In this document: positions 1 through 7,843 of the stretch, in pieces
Numbering within the stretch: position 1 is the stretch's first letter
Layout: the number at the start of each line of letters is the position of its first letter
Source of the DNA: an uncultured Prevotellaceae bacterium
GTDB taxonomy: Bacteria; Bacteroidota; Bacteroidia; Bacteroidales; Bacteroidaceae
Direction of reading: 5' to 3'
Assembly: GCA_902775075.1 (NCBI GenBank)
Contig: CACYKX010000072.1
Location: forward strand, 1-13,736
Length of the DNA: 13,736 nucleotides
Notes under the pieces: model-generated
Databases searched by the model: none
What the model saw: only the letters and a program-made list of their open reading frames with translations
Told to the model about the DNA's origin: nothing
Translations under genes and position numbers: made by a program

Positions 1-50
1 TTTTTCTCGTACCTCAGTAAATTAAGTAAGCATCTTGCTATTTTGAGGTT

Positions 51-58
51 GCAAAGGT
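51..58 (-). promoter_or_regulatory. Leftward -7 promoter box near left edge
   Basis: The minus strand reads TACCTTTG followed by CAAC, a perfect match to the Bacteroidetes -7 box TAnnTTTG. No clean TTTG -33 box lies 19-21 bp upstream; the nearest candidate is TTCG at 83-80. It points out of the window, so it probably drives a leftward gene whose start lies beyond position 1. The stretch 1-50 would then be its leader and contains a weak 6-bp inverted repeat (ACCTCA at 11-16, TGAGGT at 44-49). Confidence 0.5.
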
Positions 59-76
59 AGTTATTTAATTCCAAAT

Positions 77-113
77 AAACGAATATCACATTAAAATTTT
101 GTATATTTCGTTT
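77..113. repeat. Imperfect inverted repeat between divergent promoters
   Basis: AAACGAATAT at 77-86 is mirrored by ATATTTCGTTT at 103-113, with one extra T in the right arm and a 16-bp A/T-rich spacer. It lies between the leftward -7 box (51-58) and the rightward -7 box (164-171). It could be an operator for a dimeric regulator, but in such A/T-rich DNA a chance match is possible. Confidence 0.3.
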
Positions 114-163
114 AATTTCTGATAATTATTATATCTATTTTCACTTTTCCTGTTTTTTATCAA

Positions 164-171
164 TACCTTTG
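164..171 (+). promoter_or_regulatory. Promoter -7 box of the M16 peptidase gene
   Basis: TACCTTTG matches the Bacteroidetes -7 consensus exactly and ends 30 bp before the ATG at 202. Transcription would start near 177 and give a leader of about 25 nt. The expected -33 region (138-143, TTTTCA) is only a weak match. The box overlaps a possible TTG start at 169, which argues that the TTG is not the true start codon. Confidence 0.55.
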
Positions 172-201
172 TTATCACAAATTAACCCATATTATTTTAT
201 A

Positions 202-3087
202 ATGAAGAGATTTACAACCACTATCGTTTCATTGATGCTGATGATAACTGCTCAAGCGCAGATTCCTCAGGCATTAAAAATTAAAGTGAACAAACTGAAA
301 AATGGTATGGAGGTTTGGGTAAACGAAGATCATTCTCAACCTCGCGTACTGGGTGTTGTTATCGTGAAGGCTGGCGCCAAAGATTGCCCTGATACGGGTA
401 TTGCTCATTATCTAGAACATCTTCTGTTCAAGGGTACTGACAGTATCGGAACTGTAGATTATGCCGCCGAGAAGGTGTATCTGGACTCTATTCAAAACAA
501 ATATGAAGAACTTGGACACACCAAGGACGACGCGCTACGTGCTGCCATCCAGCGGGATATCAACCGATTAAGTATCAAGGCTGGCGACTATGCTATTCCT
601 AACGAATTCAGCAATCTTATCACGCGATATGGCGGTTCAGGACTGAATGCCTTCACATCGTGGGATATGACGGTATACGGAAACTTCTTTTCTCCGCAAT
701 ATATTTCTCAATGGCTTGAGCTCAATAGCCATCGACTTTTACATCCTGTTTTCCGACTCTTCCAAGGAGAACTTGAAACGGTATATGAAGAAAAGAATAT
801 GTATGCCGACAATATCGCAAATTCCGCACAAGAAAAAGTTCTCGGAAAAATTTTTGAGGGTTCTCCTTATCAATATCCAATCATCGGTAGTACCGATAAT
901 CTGAAGAACCCGAGTATTGCACAGATGTTGGATTTCTATCATAAATATTATGTTGCCAACAATATGGTATTGTTGCTCTCGGGTGATATTAATATCGACT
1001 CTATCATGCCCGATGTCGAAAAGTATTTCGAACGCATTCCGAACGGATCTGAGCCGATAAGGAACTATACTGCTCCTCATACCTTTACTGGTGAGACGGC
1101 AGATATCAAGATTCCTATACCATTGGTAAAAGGTGAGCTCATGGCTTATCATTCGCCTCTGGACGGAACTCATGATGCTCGTGCCCTCGATGTCGCCATA
1201 GAATTGCTTACCAACAGCAACGAAACGGGATTACTCGATTCTTTAGCCAACACGAATAAGGTGTTATTAGCCAGCGCTCTTCGTGAAAGTTTGAAGGATG
1301 CTGCAGCCATGGGATTTGCCGTCATACCGAAGTTGCCGTTCGGTTCGCTCAAAAAGGCTGAGGCGATGTGCTTGAAACAAATCGACAAACTGAAGAAAGG
1401 CAACTTTGGCGATGAAACTTTCTGCACCATCAAACAGGCGATGATACGCGACAAGCTGCAGTATTTGGAGAGCCCTATCAACCGAGCTCAAGAAATCATC
1501 AAGGTATGTATCGGAGGGCATGAGTCGTGGGACGACTATCTGAACGGCATCTCTGATATCGAGCATATCACTAAGGATGATATCATGCGCGTTACTTCAA
1601 AATATTTCAATACAAATAACTGTCTTAAACTGGTCAAGAAATATGGTAAGGAAAAGAAAGACAGAGTTTCTCAACCGGGGTATAAACCTGTAGCCCCAAA
1701 ACATTCTGGCGAAGAATCGGAATATGCCAAGAATCTGGCTAAGATGCCTTATCAGAAGATGACACCTAAACTACTCGATTTTGAAAAGGATGCGCACACG
1801 ATACAGCTGTCACCTCTCGCTAAATTATATACGGTAGAGAACCCAATGAACGATTTGTTTAAACTGCAAATCATCTATCATCGCGGTACGCTCAATGATA
1901 GTAGACTTGATAAGGTGACTCAATATCTTGACGGACTTGGTACCGATTCGCTGAACAAACAGTCTTTTGCCAAGGCTCTGCAACGTATCGGCGCTAAGAT
2001 GGACTTTTCTGTCAGCACGCGTGACTTTGTGATAACTCTCGATGGCATGGATGCTCATCTGGAACAATCGTTACAGTTGATGCAACATTTCTTGGAACAT
2101 GTCAAATCAAATAAGAAAATGTATCATGACTTGATTGCTTCGACCAAACTTAGTGAGAAAAGTTTCTTCAAAGATGATGCCAGTATTGCAAAGGCGGTAT
2201 TCGAGAAGGTTGAACTGGGTGATGCTTCGAGCTATCTCAAGCAAACGAATGCGAAACAACTCAAAGGTATTACTGGGGAAGAACTCATAGACATCTTCAA
2301 AGAGTTGCAACAGTATCAGATGAGTATCACCTATAGCGGGAGACTAAGTGACGATAGCGTCGAGAAAGCGGTAAAGGCTTATCTTCCTTACCGCAAAGCC
2401 GTCAAACCTTTCGAATATGTCGCTACACGATATCAACAGGTTTCCGAGCCTACCGTCTACCTCTACGATGATGCTGATGCGCGTCAAAACATCATCGGTA
2501 CATACCAGCAACTGCCGCCTCTCACCAATGGCGACGTACGTGGAAAGTTTGCTCTTTGGGGACGTTATTTCGGCGGTAATATGCAATCGATATTATTTCA
2601 GGAGATTCGTGAATTCCGCTCTTTTGCTTATTATGCCAACGGGCAAAATCTCCCTACAGATCGTCTACATCAGTTGAACGATAATTGTGCTTATATCACC
2701 AGGTTGGGAACACAGAACGATAAAACCATGAAGGCGCTTGAAACCCTCGACAGTTTGATTTCCAATATGCCTATAAGGGAAAAGGCCATAAAAGCTACCA
2801 AACAAGAGATTCTCAACGATATCAACAATCTGTACCCTCATTTCCGTGCCAAGGCTAGGAGTATAGCTTACTATGAAACCCTTGGCTACCATGAAGACCC
2901 GGAAAAGCTGGCTGTCTCTGTGATAACTCCACTACAGATCTCTGATTTGGCAGATTTCTATCATCTGTATATTCAGCATCAACCGAAATCCATCATCATC
3001 GTGGGTGACAAGCGAAAACTCGATATGCAGAAACTCGCTAGTTATGGTAAGATCGTTGAACTTAAGAAATCTGATATCTATCGATAA
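202..3087 (+). CDS. Secreted M16 family zinc metallopeptidase
   Basis: This is a 961-residue protein that hydrolyses peptides in a closed two-lobed chamber. Residues 1-19 form a type I signal peptide ending ITAQA, with Gln at +1, so it is exported to the periplasm or envelope. The N-terminal lobe carries the inverted zinc motif HYLEH at 69-73 and the third ligand region VYEEKN, with Glu196/Glu197. Between them is the conserved LNAFTSWDMTVYGNFF stretch (148-163). The interval between HxxEH and EE is longer than in short M16 enzymes because of a charged helical insertion around 85-130. The C-terminal lobe has no HxxEH but keeps the substrate-contact motif EIREFRSFAYYA (about 800-811), as in two-domain M16 proteins with one active site. 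The ATG at 202 is chosen over TTG at 169 because it begins a clean signal peptide and lies behind the -7 box. The gene is convergent with the PUL and has its own promoter; its substrate cannot be read from context. Confidence 0.93.
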   Translation: MKRFTTTIVSLMLMITAQAQIPQALKIKVNKLKNGMEVWVNEDHSQPRVLGVVIVKAGAKDCPDTGIAHYLEHLLFKGTDSIGTVDYAAEKVYLDSIQNKYEELGHTKDDALRAAIQRDINRLSIKAGDYAIPNEFSNLITRYGGSGLNAFTSWDMTVYGNFFSPQYISQWLELNSHRLLHPVFRLFQGELETVYEEKNMYADNIANSAQEKVLGKIFEGSPYQYPIIGSTDNLKNPSIAQMLDFYHKYYVANNMVLLLSGDINIDSIMPDVEKYFERIPNGSEPIRNYTAPHTFTGETADIKIPIPLVKGELMAYHSPLDGTHDARALDVAIELLTNSNETGLLDSLANTNKVLLASALRESLKDAAAMGFAVIPKLPFGSLKKAEAMCLKQIDKLKKGNFGDETFCTIKQAMIRDKLQYLESPINRAQEIIKVCIGGHESWDDYLNGISDIEHITKDDIMRVTSKYFNTNNCLKLVKKYGKEKKDRVSQPGYKPVAPKHSGEESEYAKNLAKMPYQKMTPKLLDFEKDAHTIQLSPLAKLYTVENPMNDLFKLQIIYHRGTLNDSRLDKVTQYLDGLGTDSLNKQSFAKALQRIGAKMDFSVSTRDFVITLDGMDAHLEQSLQLMQHFLEHVKSNKKMYHDLIASTKLSEKSFFKDDASIAKAVFEKVELGDASSYLKQTNAKQLKGITGEELIDIFKELQQYQMSITYSGRLSDDSVEKAVKAYLPYRKAVKPFEYVATRYQQVSEPTVYLYDDADARQNIIGTYQQLPPLTNGDVRGKFALWGRYFGGNMQSILFQEIREFRSFAYYANGQNLPTDRLHQLNDNCAYITRLGTQNDKTMKALETLDSLISNMPIREKAIKATKQEILNDINNLYPHFRAKARSIAYYETLGYHEDPEKLAVSVITPLQISDLADFYHLYIQHQPKSIIIVGDKRKLDMQKLASYGKIVELKKSDIYR

Positions 3088-3088
3088 A

Positions 3089-3120
3089 ATACGGAGGGTG
3101 ATGTGCATCACCTTCCGTAT
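3089..3120. terminator. Bidirectional hairpin between convergent genes
   Basis: A 15-bp stem begins ATACGGAGGGTGATG at 3089 and closes with CATCACCTTCCGTAT at 3106-3120, with one G/T wobble and only two bases between the arms, so the real loop is about four bases. It starts two bases after the M16 stop codon and ends ten bases before the stop of the leftward GH43 gene. Read leftward it is followed by TTTTATC, a short U-tract, so it fits best as terminator of the PUL transcript. Read rightward it has no U-tract. Confidence 0.75.
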
Positions 3121-3130
3121 GCGCATCACC

Positions 3131-4195
3131 CTACTTCTTCTCGCACGAAGAAAGCGTTGGCCATCCTTGGTCGTCCCATTTGATTTCTTTCTTGACAAGA
3201 ACAGAAGCGCCATCCAAAGCTACGCTATAGCCATGGCAGATAAAAATGTCTTTACCTCTTATGGTATAAGCCGCACAATGGCCTGCAGCTTCAAATTCTT
3301 TTTTGTCTCCTTCTATGAATGGTACGCCTCCTCCATCGAGCATATCAATACCTCGGTTATCAAGATATGGGCCTTCGATATTCTTACTGCGCCCTACAAC
3401 CACACGATAGGTACTCTTCATACCTTGACAACAATAATCCCAGCTCACAAAGAGATAATAGTAACCATGATGCTTAAAAATGAAAGGCGCCTCGATGGCA
3501 TTTTGTCCGGCATTAAGACTATAATTACCAGGCGTCAACTTTTTGGGACCACCTTCTGATTCCGGTACTTCCCGCGTGTTAAAAGCGAAACGACGGGCTA
3601 TGGTTCGAGGTCTCTCGCCCTTTTCCACATGCAAGGTATTATCAAGTTTCACTAATTGGATGCCGTCCCAGAACGAACCAAACACCAGCCATGGATGGTC
3701 TTTATCATCGATAGCGATATTAGGGTCGATAGCATTCCAGTCATCACGACCACCCCGCGAAGAGATGATACAGCCCTCGTCTTTCCATCCGTCTTTATCG
3801 ACAAGGCGGTCTTTAGACAACAGACCTATTACTGATGTGTTCTTGCCAAAGGTAGAGCAGCTGTATGCCATGTACCATTTGCCATGATAACTGATGATAT
3901 CAGGAGCCCATACATGCTTGTCAAAGCCAGGAACACTATCGCGCGTCCACTTGGGAATGTTCTTGAGCACACTACCCTCAACTTTAAAATTCACGCCATC
4001 GGCGGAAGATAATTCATCGATGCCCATCCCCGTAGCAAAAAGATAAGTTCTTCCGTTTTCCACAGCCATTACCGGGTCATGGACAAAGGGAGCTGGGAAT
4101 GTTTTCTCGTCGCTTCTTTGTCGACTATGCACTTGGGCAAAAGCATCAATTCCTAGCATGAGCAGAGCCCATGCGAATATAAAATAGCTTTTCAT
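3131..4195 (-). CDS. GH43 arabinanase, short single-domain form
   Basis: This enzyme is predicted to hydrolyse alpha-1,5-L-arabinan by inversion. From the ATG at 4195 it is 354 residues: signal peptide 1-20 ending GIDAFA, then Gln, and a single five-bladed GH43 propeller. The triad is visible: base Asp40 in FVHDPVM, pKa-modulating Asp157 in AIDPNI, and acid Glu235 in AIEAPFIF. His306 in AAGHCAAY sits where GH43 arabinanases place the His of the central metal site. The Asp-Asp interval of 117 residues fits compact endo-arabinanases. An in-frame ATG at 4204 would add three residues; 4195 is preferred because Met-Lys opens a standard signal peptide. It has no lipobox and no secretion tail, so a periplasmic location is inferred, acting on imported oligosaccharides. 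It is the last gene of the operon, 14 bp after the long GH43. Exo-acting arabinanase or arabinofuranosidase activity cannot be excluded. Confidence 0.9.
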   Translation of the reverse strand: MKSYFIFAWALLMLGIDAFAQVHSRQRSDEKTFPAPFVHDPVMAVENGRTYLFATGMGIDELSSADGVNFKVEGSVLKNIPKWTRDSVPGFDKHVWAPDIISYHGKWYMAYSCSTFGKNTSVIGLLSKDRLVDKDGWKDEGCIISSRGGRDDWNAIDPNIAIDDKDHPWLVFGSFWDGIQLVKLDNTLHVEKGERPRTIARRFAFNTREVPESEGGPKKLTPGNYSLNAGQNAIEAPFIFKHHGYYYLFVSWDYCCQGMKSTYRVVVGRSKNIEGPYLDNRGIDMLDGGGVPFIEGDKKEFEAAGHCAAYTIRGKDIFICHGYSVALDGASVLVKKEIKWDDQGWPTLSSCEKK

Positions 4196-4209
4196 GATAT
4201 ACATTATAT

Positions 4210-5931
4210 TTACTTTCTAATAAACTTTTTACCGTTCTGAATAACAACACCCTTGTAATTCTTATCGACACGCTGTCCCTTAATATTATACATCGTCTTC
4301 CTTTCGTTGAGTACATTTCCATGAATCTTACTTATTCCCGTAGTACTACTCTCGAGTTTGTAGAGCCAAACCGTTTCACCACCATACTGATAGCTTTCCT
4401 TAACAGCAGAGAAACAGATTGCCGGTGCATCTACGAGATGGTCAACATTCTGTCGAAGGACGACACCATAATAATCTTCAAGGTCTATTTCAAGATGAAC
4501 AAATGACTTACCTTGATCAGTATATTCCCAGATACCGTCCGCTATCCCCTCGCCTTTCACCTTACCATCAGCAGTAAGTGTAACGCTACGAGCTTCTGCA
4601 ACTTGCTTATTTTTATGGTCAAGTTTATAGGGATGTATCATCATCTGATAAGTACCGGCAATCTGCTCGGCTGTGAAAAGTTGCTTACTTTCGATATCAG
4701 ACTGCGTAGTCTGCTTACCCGTATAGCGGAAAGGTGAAGCCACAAGGAAACCATTCTTGTTGACAAAAAGTTGACGGACACGCACATTATGCGTTTCACC
4801 CTTGTGCTGATAACGCGTGTGATAAATCACAAAAGCATCACCCTTTTCATCGACCAATACCGAGTTGTGCCCCTGTGCCAGTTCACCTTCTTCTACAGCC
4901 CCCCATGCACCCATGGCGCCCAAAAGACGCTGACCACGGTTTGTCTTGGCATTCGGCCCATAGTTTAGACGATAACTGTCATAAAGAGCATAATCATATG
5001 GTCCGTCAATATGTTCTGAACGGAAGACGCGCATCTCGTATCCCCCCGTTGACTCCAGACCACCATACGACAAGAACAGATAATAGTATTTGCCTATCTT
5101 TTTGATATAAGCGCCTTCACCTGATACATAATAACCACCAGCAAGCTTTTTTCCAAAATAAGGGTCAGAAGTACAGTTTGCGTTGGCTACGCCCGGAGAA
5201 GTCGGTTGACCACTAACCTCATAAGGATAACTTACGCTGTAGTCACGCAAACCCGTTGTAGGGTCGAGTTGAATTTGGAAGATGCCACCTGACCAAGAAC
5301 CATAAGTCATATATAACTTACCATTGTCGAATGTCACACAAGGATCGATGCAATTAGGCCAAAAGTTTCCCCAATTCTCAACATCATAACGTTCTGGAAG
5401 AGATGTCACCCCGATGGTCTTGCCAAGATCGGTATGCTTCCAATCGTCGACCATACTATAGCCTACGTGATTTACTCGACCACGAAATCCTGAAAAAATT
5501 ACCGGTCCTTGATAAACATAAGGTCCATCTATTTTATCTGCAGCAAGACAAACGATAGCAGAACACCATTTATCACCATTCAACGACATATACATCAACC
5601 ACTTATTCATCATCGGATTCCATATCACATCAGGCGCCCACTCGTTCCCCACTATCGTATAACCAGCATTCTGCCAGCCAAAATCACCATAACTGTTAAT
5701 ATTATCTGCACATTGCGTCCAGTTGACGAGATCTGTAGTTTTTGAAACGGCTCGATGAGAACCAAAGATATAATAAGTTCCCGCATTATCATAAACAACA
5801 GATGGGTCGTGAACGGTAACCTCATGATAAGAAGTACGCGCAAAAGAAAAGAAATCTACTCCACCCTGAGCCATAGAAGCAGAAGAGAATGAAAAAAGGG
5901 TAAATGCCGTATATAAAAACTTACGCATCAT
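4210..5931 (-). CDS. GH43 endo-arabinanase with C-terminal domain and T9SS-like tail
   Basis: This 573-residue enzyme is predicted to cut alpha-1,5-L-arabinan internally. Residues 1-21 are a type I signal peptide (ending ASMA, then Gln). The GH43 propeller spans about 36-400, with base Asp42 in VHDPSVV, Asp196 in CIDPCVTFD, acid Glu272 in SGEGAYI, and His355 in QGHNSVL, the position of the metal-site His in two-domain arabinanases such as Bacillus subtilis Abn2. Residues about 415-528 form a beta-rich C-terminal domain of the kind found in those enzymes (GH43_C type). The last 40 or so residues, including MYNIKGQRV and VVIQNGKKFIRK, resemble a type IX secretion sorting tail common in Prevotella. 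I infer secretion across the outer membrane. Two adjacent ATGs (5931 and 5928) are equally plausible starts. It lies 79 bp after the glycan-binding lipoprotein gene, behind a hairpin, and almost abuts the next GH43 gene. Confidence 0.92.
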   Translation of the reverse strand: MMRKFLYTAFTLFSFSSASMAQGGVDFFSFARTSYHEVTVHDPSVVYDNAGTYYIFGSHRAVSKTTDLVNWTQCADNINSYGDFGWQNAGYTIVGNEWAPDVIWNPMMNKWLMYMSLNGDKWCSAIVCLAADKIDGPYVYQGPVIFSGFRGRVNHVGYSMVDDWKHTDLGKTIGVTSLPERYDVENWGNFWPNCIDPCVTFDNGKLYMTYGSWSGGIFQIQLDPTTGLRDYSVSYPYEVSGQPTSPGVANANCTSDPYFGKKLAGGYYVSGEGAYIKKIGKYYYLFLSYGGLESTGGYEMRVFRSEHIDGPYDYALYDSYRLNYGPNAKTNRGQRLLGAMGAWGAVEEGELAQGHNSVLVDEKGDAFVIYHTRYQHKGETHNVRVRQLFVNKNGFLVASPFRYTGKQTTQSDIESKQLFTAEQIAGTYQMMIHPYKLDHKNKQVAEARSVTLTADGKVKGEGIADGIWEYTDQGKSFVHLEIDLEDYYGVVLRQNVDHLVDAPAICFSAVKESYQYGGETVWLYKLESSTTGISKIHGNVLNERKTMYNIKGQRVDKNYKGVVIQNGKKFIRK

Positions 5932-5959
5932 AAAAAGAGATTTACTTGATTTGATAATA

Positions 5960-5983
5960 GGGACAGACCCGAAAGTCTGTCCC
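5960..5983 (-). terminator. Intra-operon hairpin, possible attenuator
   Basis: GGGACAGAC at 5960-5968 pairs perfectly with GTCTGTCCC at 5975-5983 around a six-base loop (leftward reading TTTCGG). It stands in the largest intercistronic gap of the PUL (79 bp), between the glycan-binding lipoprotein and the long GH43. Read leftward it is followed by TATTATC rather than a U-run, so full termination is unlikely. Partial termination or 3'-end protection of the upstream susCD-type message is more plausible. No TAnnTTTG box lies in the gap, so there is no sign of a separate enzyme promoter. Confidence 0.7.
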
Positions 5984-6010
5984 CGCTATATAAAGAATTT
6001 GTTGTGTAAC

Positions 6011-7816
6011 TTAACGTCGACGAGCACGCAATCTCTTAGCTGAAGATGTTTGGTCGAAGACTATATGACTGCTGTCTACCGTAAAAGCGGACTGCAGATC
6101 GGAAGGGTCAACGGTACTCAACCCGAGATAATACTGCATATACGTGTTATGGTCAGTACCCGTCATCACAGCCTGTACATCAGCCGTACCATTGTTACAG
6201 TTGGTTATATATACCGTAACCTTTGAACCATACATTGCGGCAAGCCAAGTAGCCCAATCCTGTGCCCCACTAAGTTGAGCCGTAGAATAACCATTGCCCC
6301 AGCCATAGTTGTCTGCTCGTACCACAGCATACTCTGCAAGAGCCGCATTACGCAAGATAACGACAAAGTTGTTCCAGTTGCTGCCACCACAATAATTGGT
6401 GAAGGATGCAGCGTAAGTCTCGCCCACCGGCACCTTGATGTCATTGGTAAAGGCAGTCCACCAAGCTGTAGAGTTATCGTCAGCACCAAGTTTTGTTGGT
6501 GACGGTGTGACAGCAGTAAGATGAGAAGCTTCTACCTTGACTTTAACCTTTGCCGTCTTACCATTCTTTGTAGTGATTGTCACGATATGGCTACCCACCT
6601 CGGCAGGCACCTCAGAGAACTTCAGTTTGTCGTTGCTTACCACACCAGTAGCCCCAGAAGCATACATCGCCGTCACCTGCATACCCGTTGGGTCGAAAGC
6701 CATAGTACGATCCGTCATTCCACTCGTTGCGGCAGAATTATAGAAATAATAAGTTTTGCGCGTAGGTTGCGCCGTCACCGAGATAGAAGCAATAGCCTGA
6801 ACCACACGGAACTTACCATTCGCAACAATAGGCTTTTCAGCGATAGCCCCCTTAAAAGTTTTGTTGTAGATGACGATAAGCGTCTTTTCGCCCTCCTTAT
6901 CCATGTCTGGAACAGCCGAAAACATCAATTCCGAAGCCGGTATTGTCTTGGTGACACCCTCCTCATAAGTTACCGTGGCCGAAACATTTGCCATCGCGTC
7001 ATCAAGAGATTTACCCAAGTCTACTTCGTCAGGCACGTTGTTGAGTACCATAGAAACAGGCGCCTTATCGAGAGCAGAAGTGAGGCCGCCCTCAGGTACG
7101 ATATTCGTAGCCAGGAAGTCGATATACGATCCCTCTGGCACCAAGAAGCATCGAATGTTGGTGTCTGAAGCGTCAGCATTAAGATTCGGAAGCGCATAAG
7201 GTTGCGTAAAGGTCTTGGTAACAGTACCATTAGTCATCTTAACGACAAACTTACCACTCTGAGAGCGATCTACCGTAAGCGTCACCTTACCGCCGAGTTT
7301 CTGAACATTAGCATCCTTATTGTCTACAGGATCGAGCAACATATTACAATCACTATACTTAAAATAGAGATAATCACCCCATTGGGAGTTATACTTTGCC
7401 GTATCGCCGGTAGCATCGAATCGTATGGCGCCATACTCTTTATAGTTGCCACCACCACGTACGTCATCATTGGTGATGATAAGGGCAAAATTCTTATAAT
7501 AAGTATTGTCAGACGGGTTGATATTCAGATTAAACTGCGCATTCCACTTCTGCCCATCAGGAATTACATAATATTTCGACCATGCCGTCCAAAAGCCAGA
7601 AGTAAAGTCTGTATTACCGATGGTATACACATCTTCTTGCATACCCTCCAACACTTCCTCCTGAGTATTCTTTGTATTGTTGATGGAATCTATTTTTTCC
7701 TGTATCCAATCGGGACTGTCCATCTTATAGACATCGCCGCCTTCGCATCCCATGAAGAGGAAAGCAGAAGAAATAGCCATACAGAAATCCATTACCGATT
7801 TATATAAATGTTTCAT
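6011..7816 (-). CDS. Surface glycan-binding lipoprotein with duplicated module
   Basis: This is a 601-residue lipoprotein in the position of a surface glycan-binding protein directly after SusD. The lipobox ends FMGC with Cys24 as acylation site, followed by a helical linker to about 60. Four parts follow: module A (about 64-240), two Ig-like beta domains (about 250-340 and 343-432, the second like bacterial Ig-like group 3), and module B (about 443-590). A and B look homologous: FWTAWSKYYVIPDG with KNFALIITN in A corresponds to WWTAFTNDIKVPVG with NNFVVILRN in B, and both continue with EY and KVT strands. The Trp and Tyr wealth suits sugar stacking. It has no catalytic motif. It ends in the unusual basic tail KRLRARRR. 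The start is ATG 7816; TTG 7825 would only add three residues before Met-Lys. I cannot assign a named family; arabinan binding is inferred from the neighbouring enzymes. Confidence 0.85.
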   Translation of the reverse strand: MKHLYKSVMDFCMAISSAFLFMGCEGGDVYKMDSPDWIQEKIDSINNTKNTQEEVLEGMQEDVYTIGNTDFTSGFWTAWSKYYVIPDGQKWNAQFNLNINPSDNTYYKNFALIITNDDVRGGGNYKEYGAIRFDATGDTAKYNSQWGDYLYFKYSDCNMLLDPVDNKDANVQKLGGKVTLTVDRSQSGKFVVKMTNGTVTKTFTQPYALPNLNADASDTNIRCFLVPEGSYIDFLATNIVPEGGLTSALDKAPVSMVLNNVPDEVDLGKSLDDAMANVSATVTYEEGVTKTIPASELMFSAVPDMDKEGEKTLIVIYNKTFKGAIAEKPIVANGKFRVVQAIASISVTAQPTRKTYYFYNSAATSGMTDRTMAFDPTGMQVTAMYASGATGVVSNDKLKFSEVPAEVGSHIVTITTKNGKTAKVKVKVEASHLTAVTPSPTKLGADDNSTAWWTAFTNDIKVPVGETYAASFTNYCGGSNWNNFVVILRNAALAEYAVVRADNYGWGNGYSTAQLSGAQDWATWLAAMYGSKVTVYITNCNNGTADVQAVMTGTDHNTYMQYYLGLSTVDPSDLQSAFTVDSSHIVFDQTSSAKRLRARRR

Positions 7817-7843
7817 ATATAGCAAATTATAAGATTATTATGA

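Noticed and set aside
169..201. TTG start extending the M16 peptidase by 11 residues
   Set aside because: The TTG lies inside the -7 promoter box, and the extension puts a non-signal sequence before a clean Met-Lys signal peptide at 202.
3005..3559. 184-residue open frame on the plus strand
   Set aside because: It runs across the M16 3' end, the terminator hairpin and antisense to the short GH43 gene, and its translation shows no domain.
6521..7168. 215-residue open frame on the plus strand
   Set aside because: It lies fully antisense to the glycan-binding lipoprotein and has a His/Arg-rich composition typical of shadow frames.
7817..7825. TTG start extending the glycan-binding lipoprotein by three residues
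   Set aside because: The ATG at 7816 gives the usual Met-Lys lipoprotein signal; a TTG three codons upstream adds nothing.
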